Positions 51,604 through 60,895 of a DNA stretch of 64,000 bases are shown piece after piece. The stretch comes from Neorhizobium galegae. Its GTDB lineage: Bacteria; Pseudomonadota; Alphaproteobacteria; Rhizobiales; Rhizobiaceae. A program made the position numbers and the translations under genes. The first letter of the stretch is position 1; the number at the start of each line of letters is the position of its first letter. Where the stretch lies: positions 186,001 through 250,000 of the forward strand of contig NZ_JAGIPG010000003.1 of assembly GCF_017877055.1 (NCBI RefSeq). Direction: 5' to 3'. The notes beneath the pieces are model-generated. The model made no database searches, was not told where the DNA came from, and saw only the letters and a list, made by a program, of their open reading frames with translations.

Positions 51604-53233
51604 GGGCCGCCGCCGGGACTGGTTCTCGATATTGGTGTTCGATCTTGATGTGATCGGCGAGGCGGACGGCCAGTGCGACGATCATTTGCGTCGGATTGCA
51701 ATGCCCCGCCGTCGGGAAGATCGAGCTGCCCAGCACGAAGAGACCGCTGACGCCATGCACTTCGCAATTGACATCGACGACGCCGCGGCCGGGCTCCTCG
51801 GACATGCGCGTCGTTCCGGTCGGATGGGCGACGTCTACAAATGTCGAGGGAATTTCGGCGCCATCCTTGACCCATTCCTCAAGCTTCGGTGCAGGCAGGC
51901 CGGCTTTCGGCAGTTCCTCGACAGCCAATTCCGCCATTCTGCGCATGGTGCGGGACTCGTCGCTATGGCTGCGCCAATCCACGCGTGGCAACCGTATGCC
52001 CAGGCGATCACGTCGTTCCGAAAGGGTCACGCGGCTATCGGGATTAGGCACCTGTTCGCACATGCATTGCAGGTTGAGTTCGGTCAGCTTGCGCGGCACG
52101 CCGTTCTTCGCGCCTAAAAAGTCCTTCAATCCCCTGACGAGCAAATTGCTGTTCGCAATGATACTGAATATGTCCTGCGGCAGCTTCGGAACGCGTCCCG
52201 CTATACGCCGCAAGGCATCCCAAGGGTCATCCGCCGCCAGCACCTCGCCGAGCCAGCCGGCGCAGTTGAGCAGCTCTTCGCGTCGTTGAATATCCGGGCT
52301 CAGCCGAAATCCGGCGCGAAAGAAATGGCGGCTGACATTGTATCGGCCAAAGCGTTTTTGAAGCGCATCGGAGCCTGCGAGGGAAAATGTCGCCACTGAA
52401 CCCCGCAAATGATCCATGAGGTAACGTCCCACCTGGTCATGGTCGTTTCCCACGCCATGAGGTTTTGTCTCGTTGGAGTTCAAAAGCGTGCGTGCGTTTT
52501 CGATGCCTCCGCAGCACAGGACCACGACGGGAGCGGTCAGGACAGCCTGGCTGCCGTCGGCTGTCGCAAATCGTACGCTGCGAACGGCGCCTCCCGAATC
52601 CGATACCTGGACGCTCTGCACCGTCGCCCCGGTGACGAGCGTCACGTTGGGGCCGATCCGCTTGGCCAGGTGGCGACCGAAGCGCATATATTCGTACGGA
52701 TAAGCCTCTTCAGCGTCCCGACTGAATTGCCAGAAGAAAGGTATCAGAACATCCGGATCGAGATCCGGCGTTGGCCGCTCGCGACCGGCAATAGACCAGA
52801 ATCGCTCATCGTTATAGCCGTTGCCAAGAGCCAAGCCGAGATGGGTGGTGGTGCGCGCCAGATAGGGTTCGAGGTCTGCGCCGTCGATCGGCCAGCCGGA
52901 ATGGGGAACCCAAGGCCGCTCCTCGTAGTCGATCGGGTCGAAGGGGCCGCAACGTCCACCCCAGGTATGGGAGCTTCCGCCAACGACTCGATTGCGAACG
53001 GACCATTGATCGCTCGCGCGCGCACGCCCGACATTGTCGATCTCGTCAAGCGCATCCGCCCGCGGATCACGGGCCATGCCGCCGCTTTCCAGAAGTGTGA
53101 CGCGCAGGTTTGTGTTCGACAATTCCTGGGCAATTGTCGTGCCGGCCGGTCCTGAGCCCACAATGCAGATGTCACAGCGCGACAGGGGAAGTACAGTTTC
53201 TCCCGGTATTGAATTTAATTCAATGATTGACAT
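51587..53233 (-). CDS. GMC-family FAD oxidoreductase in the polysaccharide locus
   Basis: A 548-residue flavoprotein with CDICIVGSGPAGTTIAQEL (FAD fold), VVGGSSHTWGGRCGPF, and the C-terminal GMC features HPTGTTRMS and TAGHCNPTQMIVALA. There is no signal peptide and no adjacent cytochrome gene, unlike the GMC subunit at 1712-3478. It probably oxidises a hydroxyl group on a cytoplasmic sugar intermediate or precursor. It is coupled to the epimerase gene (17-base overlap), suggesting joint synthesis of an unusual sugar. It diverges from a GT4 gene across an AT-rich gap. Confidence 0.87.
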   Translation of the reverse strand: MSIIELNSIPGETVLPLSRCDICIVGSGPAGTTIAQELSNTNLRVTLLESGGMARDPRADALDEIDNVGRARASDQWSVRNRVVGGSSHTWGGRCGPFDPIDYEERPWVPHSGWPIDGADLEPYLARTTTHLGLALGNGYNDERFWSIAGRERPTPDLDPDVLIPFFWQFSRDAEEAYPYEYMRFGRHLAKRIGPNVTLVTGATVQSVQVSDSGGAVRSVRFATADGSQAVLTAPVVVLCCGGIENARTLLNSNETKPHGVGNDHDQVGRYLMDHLRGSVATFSLAGSDALQKRFGRYNVSRHFFRAGFRLSPDIQRREELLNCAGWLGEVLAADDPWDALRRIAGRVPKLPQDIFSIIANSNLLVRGLKDFLGAKNGVPRKLTELNLQCMCEQVPNPDSRVTLSERRDRLGIRLPRVDWRSHSDESRTMRRMAELAVEELPKAGLPAPKLEEWVKDGAEIPSTFVDVAHPTGTTRMSEEPGRGVVDVNCEVHGVSGLFVLGSSIFPTAGHCNPTQMIVALAVRLADHIKIEHQYREPVPAAAHARFA

Positions 53234-53419
53234 CCAGGAAACCTTTACTGTTGCAATTTGTTCGACAATAGCTCAATCTTATTGAACTTGCGGCGAGAGG
53301 TTTTCTTGCTTGTCGCCGCGTTTTGACTTGTCGCTCCAGCAGGGATGTTTCCGACGTTTTTTATGGGAGGTTGCTCTTTACTGTACAATGTCTGCTGACA
53401 AATTCAAAGAGGTAGTTGT

Positions 53420-54562
53420 ATGCAAACAGCAACCGTGCCCTACTCCGAAAGACTTAGTGGCCATACACCTTTGAAGATTCTCTACGTCCAACCGGGTACG
53501 GGGGCTTTCGCCGGTATCGAGAGGGTCGTGGATACGATCTGTTCCGGCCTGATCGATCAGTATGGAAACGACTTCGAAGTGGACGTGCTCTACACCGCGG
53601 TTCACAAGAACCGCCCCACGGAAGACAGGAAATATACCATTATCGACCGGGTGGCTTCGAGCCGGATCGAGCTGATGCGCAACTTCCGCAACGTCATCGG
53701 AGCCAAGGATTATGACCTGATCGTCGTGCCCCAGATCGAGCCGACGGTGATCTGTATGGCCTCCTGCATCGGTATCCGGCGGCGGTTTGCGGTCCATCTC
53801 CACGGCAATCCCAAACTGGAGTGCAGTCACATCAAGGCCAAGCTACTTTTCCTGTTGATGAAGACGCTTTTCCTGCCGAAGATAGCGTCGGTTTTCGGAA
53901 CCTCGCCGCGGCAGCTCAAGTCATTTAATGCGATGTTCAAGAGCAAGCGTCCGCATTACTGGGTGCCCAACCCGGTGCGAAAATTCGACCTCTCCCATGT
54001 CGACCACGCCCGCACGGACGACACCGTGACTTTTGTCAATGTCGGCCGCTTCTCGTTCCAGAAAGGCCAGGACATTCTGCTTGCCGCGTTTTCCGAACTG
54101 CGGAAGAAACGCAGCAACGTCCTGCTGAAAATCGTCGGTTTTGGCGACGGGGAGGCGGCCCTGCGCGCCGAGATCGACCGCCGCGACCTCGGGAATGCGG
54201 TCAGCCTGGAGCATCATCCCGACAATCCTCAGCCCGCGCTGGCGGCAAGCGACGTCTATGTCTCCACATCGCGCTGGGAGGGCTGGTCGCTCGCCATATG
54301 CGAGGCGTTGCGGTTCGGTTTGCCCGTCATCGCGACCGATTGTGAATTCGGCCCGAGCGACATTCTCGTTGATAGCAGGCTGGGCCTGCTTGTGCCGGTG
54401 GATCGTCGCGAGGAGCTCGTGAACGCGATGGTTTATTATTGCGACAATCTGCGCGCCGAGCAGGCCCATGCCGGCTTCCGGCAGGAGTTTATTGACTGTT
54501 ACAGCCCGGAGCGGGTGGTCGAGGTGCATGCCAACGCGTTGCGGAGCGCGGCAGCGGCCTAG
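53420..54562 (+). CDS. Glycosyltransferase family 4
   Basis: GT-B transferase (380 residues): LKILYVQPGTGAFAGIERVV at the acceptor side, VNVGRFSFQKGQDILLAAF and the donor site STSRWEGWSLAICEALRFG. Start ATG 53420 is preceded by caaagaggtagttgt. It is followed after 40 bases by the GH16 gene on the same strand. It probably adds a late sugar of the repeat unit. Confidence 0.92.
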   Translation: MQTATVPYSERLSGHTPLKILYVQPGTGAFAGIERVVDTICSGLIDQYGNDFEVDVLYTAVHKNRPTEDRKYTIIDRVASSRIELMRNFRNVIGAKDYDLIVVPQIEPTVICMASCIGIRRRFAVHLHGNPKLECSHIKAKLLFLLMKTLFLPKIASVFGTSPRQLKSFNAMFKSKRPHYWVPNPVRKFDLSHVDHARTDDTVTFVNVGRFSFQKGQDILLAAFSELRKKRSNVLLKIVGFGDGEAALRAEIDRRDLGNAVSLEHHPDNPQPALAASDVYVSTSRWEGWSLAICEALRFGLPVIATDCEFGPSDILVDSRLGLLVPVDRREELVNAMVYYCDNLRAEQAHAGFRQEFIDCYSPERVVEVHANALRSAAAA

Positions 54563-54602
54563 GTGCTTATACGAGCCCGACGAAAGTGACGTGAGGTGTA
54601 TC

Positions 54603-55532
54603 ATGACGAGGTTGCTGTCCCGCCGCTCATTCGCCATAGGCTCGCTGGCCTCGGCCGGTCTCGTCGGCGGTCTCGCCTGGCGATCGAAGGCCGCCGCCCC
54701 ACTGGAGGATCCAACAAGCGGACGAACTGTGATATTCGAGGACAAATTCACCGCACTCGATTGGTCGACATGGAACGCCGGGCCGAAGCCGACCACTTCC
54801 GACCCGGGTTTTTACGGCCGTTCGGCCTTCGCCAGAGACAGCGGTGAAGAGGGTTTCAATCCCTATGCGATTGTTGATGACCCGAACGCAAGCGATGGAA
54901 GGGCATTGGAGGTGACCGCAAAGTACATCGGCCGGCCGATGGAGGTCCCGCATTATTACGGTAATGGATTTGCCGAGTTTCAGTGGATATCGGGCAACAT
55001 TCAGACGGCTCGTCGCGACGGCACGATCTTGAAAGGTTGGCGGCGCGGTTATTTCGAGGCGCGGATGCTGTTTCCGAGACACCCGCTGAGCTGGCCGGCT
55101 TTCTGGATGATGAACGGCCGCAGCGTCTTGCATCCTCAGACGAGCATCGAAATCGACGTCGTCGAGCATAAGGGCTGGGAACCCACGCTCTACGGGGCCT
55201 ATCTGCACGAGTGGGGGCAACCCGGTGAACATCACGAAGGAACCGGTGTGCCGACCCCGATCGATATGACAGCCGGTTACTGCCGATACGGGGTGCTCGT
55301 CACCGATACGGAATGCACGATCTACTTCGAACGACAGCCTATCATTGATACCAAGACTGGAATGCCGGCGATCTGGACGATCACCCGCTCCGCCGAACTC
55401 GACACCAATCAGGACGTGTTCTGGCCAGTCCTCACGCTTGCCCTGCGTTCGGATGTCCCCTATCCGCAACCGCTCTTACCCGCCGACACGATCACCCATA
55501 TGCGGGTCGACTATTTCCGGGTCTACGCCTGA
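54603..55532 (+). CDS. Glycoside hydrolase family 16, Tat-exported
   Basis: A 309-residue secreted beta-glucanase/galactanase-type hydrolase. The twin-arginine leader LLSRRSFAIGSLASAGLVGG is followed by a jelly-roll domain with the catalytic motif EIDVVE (Glu183 nucleophile, Glu188 acid/base) and substrate-cleft WPAFWMMNG. GH16 enzymes such as ExoK trim nascent exopolysaccharide chains. Next to a polymerase gene (3' ends overlap by 10 bases), it likely processes this locus's own polymer. ATG 54603 follows gtgaggtgtatc; the frame extends further upstream. Confidence 0.9.
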   Translation: MTRLLSRRSFAIGSLASAGLVGGLAWRSKAAAPLEDPTSGRTVIFEDKFTALDWSTWNAGPKPTTSDPGFYGRSAFARDSGEEGFNPYAIVDDPNASDGRALEVTAKYIGRPMEVPHYYGNGFAEFQWISGNIQTARRDGTILKGWRRGYFEARMLFPRHPLSWPAFWMMNGRSVLHPQTSIEIDVVEHKGWEPTLYGAYLHEWGQPGEHHEGTGVPTPIDMTAGYCRYGVLVTDTECTIYFERQPIIDTKTGMPAIWTITRSAELDTNQDVFWPVLTLALRSDVPYPQPLLPADTITHMRVDYFRVYA

Positions 55533-56959
55533 CGGAAAGGCTTTGGGCGCGTCGTGAATTCACCTTCACCGGAATGCAACGGCGGCGAGGGAACCGCCAT
55601 GGCTTCGTGCTCCGGTTCAGCGCTCGAAAGACCAGCCAGGATGAAGAACACAGGGCCGAGATCGACTGTCGGTCCCGCAACCATGGCGCCGATCATCAGG
55701 CAGGCGCAGCCGTTGCGCGCGGCAAGCCGGACATCCGAGGTGACGGTACGGGGCGTCCCGCGCCGTTTCGAAAATGCCGAAATCGCAAAGAGCATAAACA
55801 TGATCGTTCCGGGTATCCCGACGTTCGAGAGCAAGGCGAACAGAAAGCTTGACGTGCGAGAGGTGCCGAGGCCAACGCCGAGACCATAGGAATCGAGAAA
55901 ATTCTGGTACCCGTACGTGTTCCAGGAGCCGCGTTCGACCGCGGAATGCGAGGTGGATTTGCTGAAGATAAGCAGGTCAAAATAGTTGTAGAGCTGTCGG
56001 AAAAGCTCGTCGTTGAGGGCTATCGCCAACGCGACGAGGCAAATCAGAGGCGGCGCGAACAGAACGATCGCCGAGCTGTTCCGGGTTCCAGACCGTCCGC
56101 CGCAGCGGAAGAAGGCTGTGATGTACAAGATCAGGAAGCACAGCGGCAAAGCCAACAGTCCCGCCGAAGACGTGGAGCGTATTACCAGCAGCGTCGTGAC
56201 GAGAAAAAGTGCCCCGCTCCACCTCAGGTCGCGTCCGCAGAGCCACAGCGTGCCCGTAAACCCGATGGAGGCGAGACTGATGCCGGCGAATGCCGACGCC
56301 TCCGGCCATGAGCCGACGATACGCTTGACACCGGCTACGACGTCATCGTCGTGAAATGTGTATTGGGCGTTGCGGATATAAAGAAAGAGATCCTGCGCTC
56401 CCGTGCCATAGGTCACGAGGTCGAGGAGAGCGAAGAAGGCATTCGCCCCGGCGAATACCAGAACGCCGACGGTGATCGCCCGGAAGCCGGCAAGAGTGGA
56501 TCCGATTGCCAGGATCAGTACATAGGCAAGAAGATCCGCGGAAACATAGACCGCCTGGGTAAAATTGCTGGAGACCGGCCCCAAAGGGACGGTGCTTCCG
56601 GTGGATGGATATTCGGTGACGCCGAGTGGAATGATGTCTGTCATGCGGGCGAGCAAGCGCGGCGCAAAAAAACCCAGCACCGTTCCGTAGATCAGCATGC
56701 AGGCCAACCAGAACCCCGGCCTGGGAAAGGACAGCGCCTTGACCGCGATGCTGAACTTGTTTCGGTAGGTCAGGACGCTAAGGGCAAGGAATGCGAGGAA
56801 GAGGTGCGCTGGCTGGATGTTTGCAGATCCCATCAGGATCGCGGCAGCCGCCCCGAAAACGGATAGGCCGATGAAAACGACGATGCTGGCGTGGTAGCCC
56901 GCAAACAGACAGTAGATACCCAGAACGAACGTAAATATCCCGATCGGTTCCAAACTCAT
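55523..56959 (-). CDS. O-antigen ligase/polymerase-like (Wzy-type) membrane protein
   Basis: A 478-residue membrane protein with about 10-12 helices and a large periplasmic loop in the C-terminal half (around YNYFDLLIFSKSTSHSAVERGSW), the O-antigen ligase/Wzy layout. The segment YGYQNFLDSYGLGVGLGTSRTS is typical of that loop. The frame runs 62 codons further upstream into the hydroxylase gene, but ATG 56959 (MSLEPIGIF) starts the first helix and is preferred. It probably polymerises lipid-linked repeats in the periplasm. Confidence 0.85.
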   Translation of the reverse strand: MSLEPIGIFTFVLGIYCLFAGYHASIVVFIGLSVFGAAAAILMGSANIQPAHLFLAFLALSVLTYRNKFSIAVKALSFPRPGFWLACMLIYGTVLGFFAPRLLARMTDIIPLGVTEYPSTGSTVPLGPVSSNFTQAVYVSADLLAYVLILAIGSTLAGFRAITVGVLVFAGANAFFALLDLVTYGTGAQDLFLYIRNAQYTFHDDDVVAGVKRIVGSWPEASAFAGISLASIGFTGTLWLCGRDLRWSGALFLVTTLLVIRSTSSAGLLALPLCFLILYITAFFRCGGRSGTRNSSAIVLFAPPLICLVALAIALNDELFRQLYNYFDLLIFSKSTSHSAVERGSWNTYGYQNFLDSYGLGVGLGTSRTSSFLFALLSNVGIPGTIMFMLFAISAFSKRRGTPRTVTSDVRLAARNGCACLMIGAMVAGPTVDLGPVFFILAGLSSAEPEHEAMAVPSPPLHSGEGEFTTRPKPFRQA

Positions 56960-56987
56960 CCGCGATACCCGTTGCTGCCGGCGCGCA

Positions 56988-58088
56988 TCAGCCAATCGGC
57001 CCGGTATTTGATGCCGCCGAAGGAGATGCCGTGCCGAGGGAAGTCGCAGCCGAGTTTCCCGCCTGGGCGCCTTGCTCGATCCTCCTCTGCTTTTCGACGA
57101 CGAAAGTCGGCGGATCTCGCTCGGCGCCTGGCTTGGCACCGACACCAGGGCGCAGCAGCGTGACGATCGCCTTCCAGCTCCTCAGCATCGGGTCCAGATA
57201 GGCGCCCTTGATCGTATTGAATTTCTGTAACGAAGCATCGCTGTAGCCGGAGATACCGAATATCGCCTTCTCTCCTTTTTCGGGCCTGTAGCCGGTTCCA
57301 AACATCCAGTCGAAGATCGAAAGATTGGTTCCGAAATTCTTGTCCCAATGACGCTCGACCTTGCTGTGGTGAATCTGGTGCATGTGGGGGCTGATCAGGA
57401 AGTGATCGAACCATCCGAGACTGATTGGAAGATGCGAATGCTTGAGGGGGTCGAGCGTCCAGAGGGTGAATATCTTGCTGGCAACGGCCCGTAGCGCAAC
57501 GGCCTCTATCAGGCTGATGCCGAACAGGAACATGAATATCCCGGCAACCATGCCGGTGATCACGCCCGCTACCATGCCGCCATATACCAGCGGGAGCGAG
57601 TGGCCGCGCCTGGATGTCAGCGGATTGAGGAAATCGGCGGAATGGTGAACCTTGTGCAGTTCCCATAAGGCGGGCACCTTGTGTTCGAGGTAGTGCACCA
57701 GATAATCGGCGAACTCGGCGGCGATCAGCATCAGGATCGTGCATGAGACCGTGACCAGGTAATTTATGCCGAGCGGCGAAAAATCGGAAAAGACTGATCG
57801 CAGGCCAAAGTCGATCGCGCTGGAAATCAACGCCGTGGCCGCGAGGCCTGGAGCGACGAAGAGGAAGTCTGTCAACTTTCTCCAGACATAGATGATGACA
57901 TCCATGTGGAAACTCTTCGATGTGAGTACATTGAAGGGAACGCAGTGCTCGAACATCTCCTTGAATGAAAAGTCCGAACTGTTACGCCATAGCGAGAAGA
58001 AGAAGGTCACCAAGCCCGCTCCAAAGAAGATTCCCCATGTAATGGCGAACTGCGGAAAATTGAGAAAATATGACTGCAGATTTTCCAT
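56988..58088 (-). CDS. Fatty acid hydroxylase / sterol desaturase family protein in the polysaccharide locus
   Basis: A 366-residue membrane protein with about five helices and di-iron histidine boxes: HYLEH, HKVHHS and the C-terminal HMHQIHHSKVERH. GTNLSIFDWMFGTGYRPEKGE is the usual family end piece. A non-catalytic tail of about 60 residues follows. ATG 58088 follows gaaagggaacgag. It lies 28 bases upstream of the polymerase gene on the same strand. It could hydroxylate a lipid or an acyl substituent of the polysaccharide. A divergent homologue lies at 24846-25772. Confidence 0.85.
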   Translation of the reverse strand: MENLQSYFLNFPQFAITWGIFFGAGLVTFFFSLWRNSSDFSFKEMFEHCVPFNVLTSKSFHMDVIIYVWRKLTDFLFVAPGLAATALISSAIDFGLRSVFSDFSPLGINYLVTVSCTILMLIAAEFADYLVHYLEHKVPALWELHKVHHSADFLNPLTSRRGHSLPLVYGGMVAGVITGMVAGIFMFLFGISLIEAVALRAVASKIFTLWTLDPLKHSHLPISLGWFDHFLISPHMHQIHHSKVERHWDKNFGTNLSIFDWMFGTGYRPEKGEKAIFGISGYSDASLQKFNTIKGAYLDPMLRSWKAIVTLLRPGVGAKPGAERDPPTFVVEKQRRIEQGAQAGNSAATSLGTASPSAASNTGPIG

Positions 58089-58544
58089 CTCGTTCCCTTT
58101 CACTCGCTCCGTGGAGCCGAACTTGCTTCACGTCTGCACGCATGGGGGGACTGTCTATGGTCGATATGTATGACAACGCATGGAATGCAGTGACGGATGT
58201 GCTCGTCGCAAACTATCGTTAGGGCAAAACGTAAGGCGCGGACGTCTTGTTGGACCGAGTTCTACGTAATCAAAGTATCGCAACCAGATTTTACGGTTTT
58301 GAAACACGCTGGCAACCGGATCAAAAGGTTTAAGCCCTGCGACCTCCCAATGGCGTTTCGTCGGGAAACGACCTGTCCCAGAGATGCGCCGCAGATCTGA
58401 TTTCCGAAACAGTCCCGCTGAACGACCTGTCCCACGCCCCAGAGGCACGGAATTCTTCATTGCTGACATAAAACTCTTACATGTCGGGAGGAAATCTGCT
58501 GCCGGCAGGCCCCGAGGTCTGGAAAACAGAAGAGGGCATTTCTG
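58089..58544. other. Intergenic region between polysaccharide locus and LacI gene
   Basis: These 456 bases hold no convincing gene. They contain a 14-base direct repeat AACGACCTGTCCCA (58367-58380 and 58421-58434, one copy every 54 bases) and a 6-base inverted repeat CGTTTC/GAAACG (58354-58370) overlapping the first copy. The promoters of the hydroxylase and LacI-family genes must lie here. Confidence 0.45.
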
Positions 58545-59528
58545 ATGACGACATTGCAGCAGGTGGCGATAAGAGCCGGATGCTCTCTGGCGACCGCGAG
58601 CCGGGCGCTCAATCGCAATGGCAATGTCAGCGACCGTATGGCCCGCAGGGTTCGCCGTGCGGCGGCGGAACTCGGCTATCGGCCCCTAACTTCCGCGGCG
58701 GGCAGACTGGGGCAACGGCCAGTGATCGGCGTGTTGATCCCCAGCATTACCAATCCCGTCTTCGCCTCGTCGCTTTCCAGTATCCAGAACCGCATGCTGG
58801 TCGCTGGCCATGGCGTGCTGATTGCCCAGTCGAACTACGACCCTGCACGCGAGGCGGACGCAGTCGCTTCGCTTCTCAACGACCGGCCGACCGGCCTGAT
58901 CCTGACCGTCTGCGATCCCGATACGAGTGTTGCCCTCACGTCCTCGCTGCCGCCAACCGTGCTTCTCAACAACCTGCCGACCCCGCTGTTTCCTGCTGCC
59001 GTCACGGTTGACAATCGCGGTGCCAGTCGTGAACTGACGCAGATGCTGATCGGTCTCGGCCATCGACGCATCCTGTTCCTCTCCGGAAATTTCGCGGCCT
59101 CCGACCGCGCGCGTCGCCGGCATGAGGGTTATCGCGATGCGATGATCAAGAACGGCATTGCACCGTTGGAAGCGGTCGAGATTTCCTTCCTCGACGGTTA
59201 CGACCAGCTTGATCTCAGCGCGGCGCTCGCGACCGCGTCGCCAACCGCGATCATCGCCTCCAACGATCTTCTTGCGCTGGGTGTCATCAGTGCGCTGCGG
59301 CGCGAAGGACTTTCTGTACCGCGTGATATTTCTGTCGCCGGTTTCGACGGGATCGCCATCGGACGGCTGATGGACCCACCGCTGACAACGGTGGAGATGC
59401 CGGATGCGAGCATGGGGGCGGCGGCGGCCTCGCTGCTGCTGGACATGGCCGAGAATGCGGCGCCTGCCCGGCATCTCGACGTCGCTTATATGCTGCGACG
59501 GGGCGGCACGGTGCGGGCAATCCGGTAA
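58545..59528 (+). CDS. LacI-family transcriptional regulator
   Basis: A 327-residue repressor. The N-terminal helix-turn-helix is TTLQQVAIRAGCSLATASRA with hinge GYRPLTSAAGRLG. The periplasmic-binding-protein-like effector domain includes VIGVLIPSITNPVF, ASNDLLALGVISAL and FDGIAIGRLMDPPLTTV. ATG 58545 follows agaagaggg. It is convergent with a sugar-type ABC operon, which it probably controls together with itself. The inducer would be the imported carbohydrate or a product of it. Confidence 0.93.
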   Translation: MTTLQQVAIRAGCSLATASRALNRNGNVSDRMARRVRRAAAELGYRPLTSAAGRLGQRPVIGVLIPSITNPVFASSLSSIQNRMLVAGHGVLIAQSNYDPAREADAVASLLNDRPTGLILTVCDPDTSVALTSSLPPTVLLNNLPTPLFPAAVTVDNRGASRELTQMLIGLGHRRILFLSGNFAASDRARRRHEGYRDAMIKNGIAPLEAVEISFLDGYDQLDLSAALATASPTAIIASNDLLALGVISALRREGLSVPRDISVAGFDGIAIGRLMDPPLTTVEMPDASMGAAAASLLLDMAENAAPARHLDVAYMLRRGGTVRAIR

Positions 59529-59537
59529 CGCTTCGTC

Positions 59538-59575
59538 AAAAAAGGAAAACCGCCGCTTCCGATCGGAAGCGACGG
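59538..59575 (-). terminator. Terminator of the ABC importer operon
   Basis: On the minus strand, CCGTCGCTTCC (59575-59565) pairs with GGAAGCGGCGG (59561-59551) around a short loop and is followed by TTTTCCTTTTTT (59549-59538). This is a strong intrinsic terminator 30 bases past the binding-protein stop. The A-run on the plus strand may let it serve the LacI gene too. Confidence 0.8.
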
Positions 59576-59604
59576 CTCGTGGTGCGGTTAGGCCGGATTG
59601 GAGT

Positions 59605-60870
59605 TTAGCTGCGCGGCAGCAGGCCCTTCACTTCGGAAGCAGCATCTTCCAGCGCTTCCTTCGGGGTGGCCTGCTGTTCGACGATGCGCGACAGGTTCTC
59701 GACGATCGCCTGGGTGACCTTGACGCCGTTGGTGCCCGGGAAGGCGTACCAGGGAACCATTCGATCCATCTGGTTGAGGCCGGCGACGAAGAGCGGGTTT
59801 TCCTTGTAGAAATTGCCGAGATAGTCTGGCGACTTGGCGGCAAGCTCGTTGTTCGGAACGTAGCCGGTGCCCGGGACGACGACCGAGGCGCCATAGGGAC
59901 CGGCGGCGAACTTGGCGAACCTCCAGGCGGCCTGCTGCTTCTCGGCATTGCGGGCGAGGATGACGACGGCGTTGCCGCCGGTCGGCAGCTTGCCCTTGAC
60001 CGGGTCGATCAGCGGGATCTGCGCGGTGCGCAGGTCGAACTTGTCGCCGACGCTCTTGATCGTGTTGCGCAGCGCGCCGGTCGTCTTGAACTCGATGCCG
60101 ACCTTGCCGGCGAAGAAGGCCTGTTCACCGGCCTGGGCCGTGAAGACCGGCAGGCCACCCTTCTTGACCATCTGGTCGAGAACGTTGACGGCCTTTTCGC
60201 CTTCCGGACCCGCGAAAGCGACGGACTTTTCGTCGGCACTCAGCATCTGGCCGCCGGCGCCGAACAGGAGTGCCGAGAACATCCAGTCGTCACCCTGCCA
60301 GCGGAAGTCGATGCCTTCGACACCATTGCCGAGCGCCTTGATCTTGGCACCGAGCGCGATGACTTCGTCCCAGGTCTTCGGGGGAACGTCCGGGTTGCCG
60401 CCAGCCGCCTTCACCAGGTCGGCATTGTAGTACATGATCGGGTTCGACGTCGCGAAAGCGAGGCCGACCTGCTTGCCCTTGACCTGGGCGAGCTTCAGGA
60501 TGTTGTCGGAGAAGCCGAGCTTGCCCATATCGCCTTCCTTGGCGATGAAGGGAGCGAGGTCGACGGGCAGGTCGCGCTCCTGAACCATGCGCAGGCGGTT
60601 GAGGCCGATGAAGGTCAGGTCCGGCATTTCCGCCGTGCCGGCCTGGCGCATGATGAGCTGGATGCCCTCTTCATAGGTCGCGGACGGGTTGGCGAACTGG
60701 ATCTTGATGTCCGGATTTTCTTCCATGAACTTCTTCGAGATCGTGTCCATCACGTCCTTGAAAAAACCGGGCATGGGATAATGCACGGTCAATGTCGTTT
60801 CGGCATGGGCCGGAAGCGACACCGTCATGGCAATCGCCGCGGCAGCGAGGATGTTGGTGAGATGCTTCAT
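59605..60870 (-). CDS. ABC sugar transporter substrate-binding protein (family 1)
   Basis: Periplasmic binding protein (421 residues) with a Sec signal peptide (cleavage at PAHA-ETT) and the family 1 (UgpB/MalE-type) segments MRQAGTAEMPDLTFIGLNRL and WDEVIALGAKIKAL. A ribosome site (accaggagaccatgcg) precedes ATG 60870. It is the last gene of the operon. The similarity in layout to glycerol-3-phosphate or disaccharide importers does not fix the ligand. Confidence 0.92.
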   Translation of the reverse strand: MKHLTNILAAAAIAMTVSLPAHAETTLTVHYPMPGFFKDVMDTISKKFMEENPDIKIQFANPSATYEEGIQLIMRQAGTAEMPDLTFIGLNRLRMVQERDLPVDLAPFIAKEGDMGKLGFSDNILKLAQVKGKQVGLAFATSNPIMYYNADLVKAAGGNPDVPPKTWDEVIALGAKIKALGNGVEGIDFRWQGDDWMFSALLFGAGGQMLSADEKSVAFAGPEGEKAVNVLDQMVKKGGLPVFTAQAGEQAFFAGKVGIEFKTTGALRNTIKSVGDKFDLRTAQIPLIDPVKGKLPTGGNAVVILARNAEKQQAAWRFAKFAAGPYGASVVVPGTGYVPNNELAAKSPDYLGNFYKENPLFVAGLNQMDRMVPWYAFPGTNGVKVTQAIVENLSRIVEQQATPKEALEDAASEVKGLLPRS

Positions 60871-60895
60871 CGCATGGTCTCCTGGTTGATGCCGG

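Noticed and set aside
56960..57145. Upstream extension of the Wzy-like gene by 62 codons
   Set aside because: Arg/Ser-rich shadow of the hydroxylase gene tail; the first membrane helix begins right after ATG 56959.
58155..58469. 104-codon minus-strand frame in the gap before the LacI gene
   Set aside because: No recognisable features and no conserved context; treated as non-coding.
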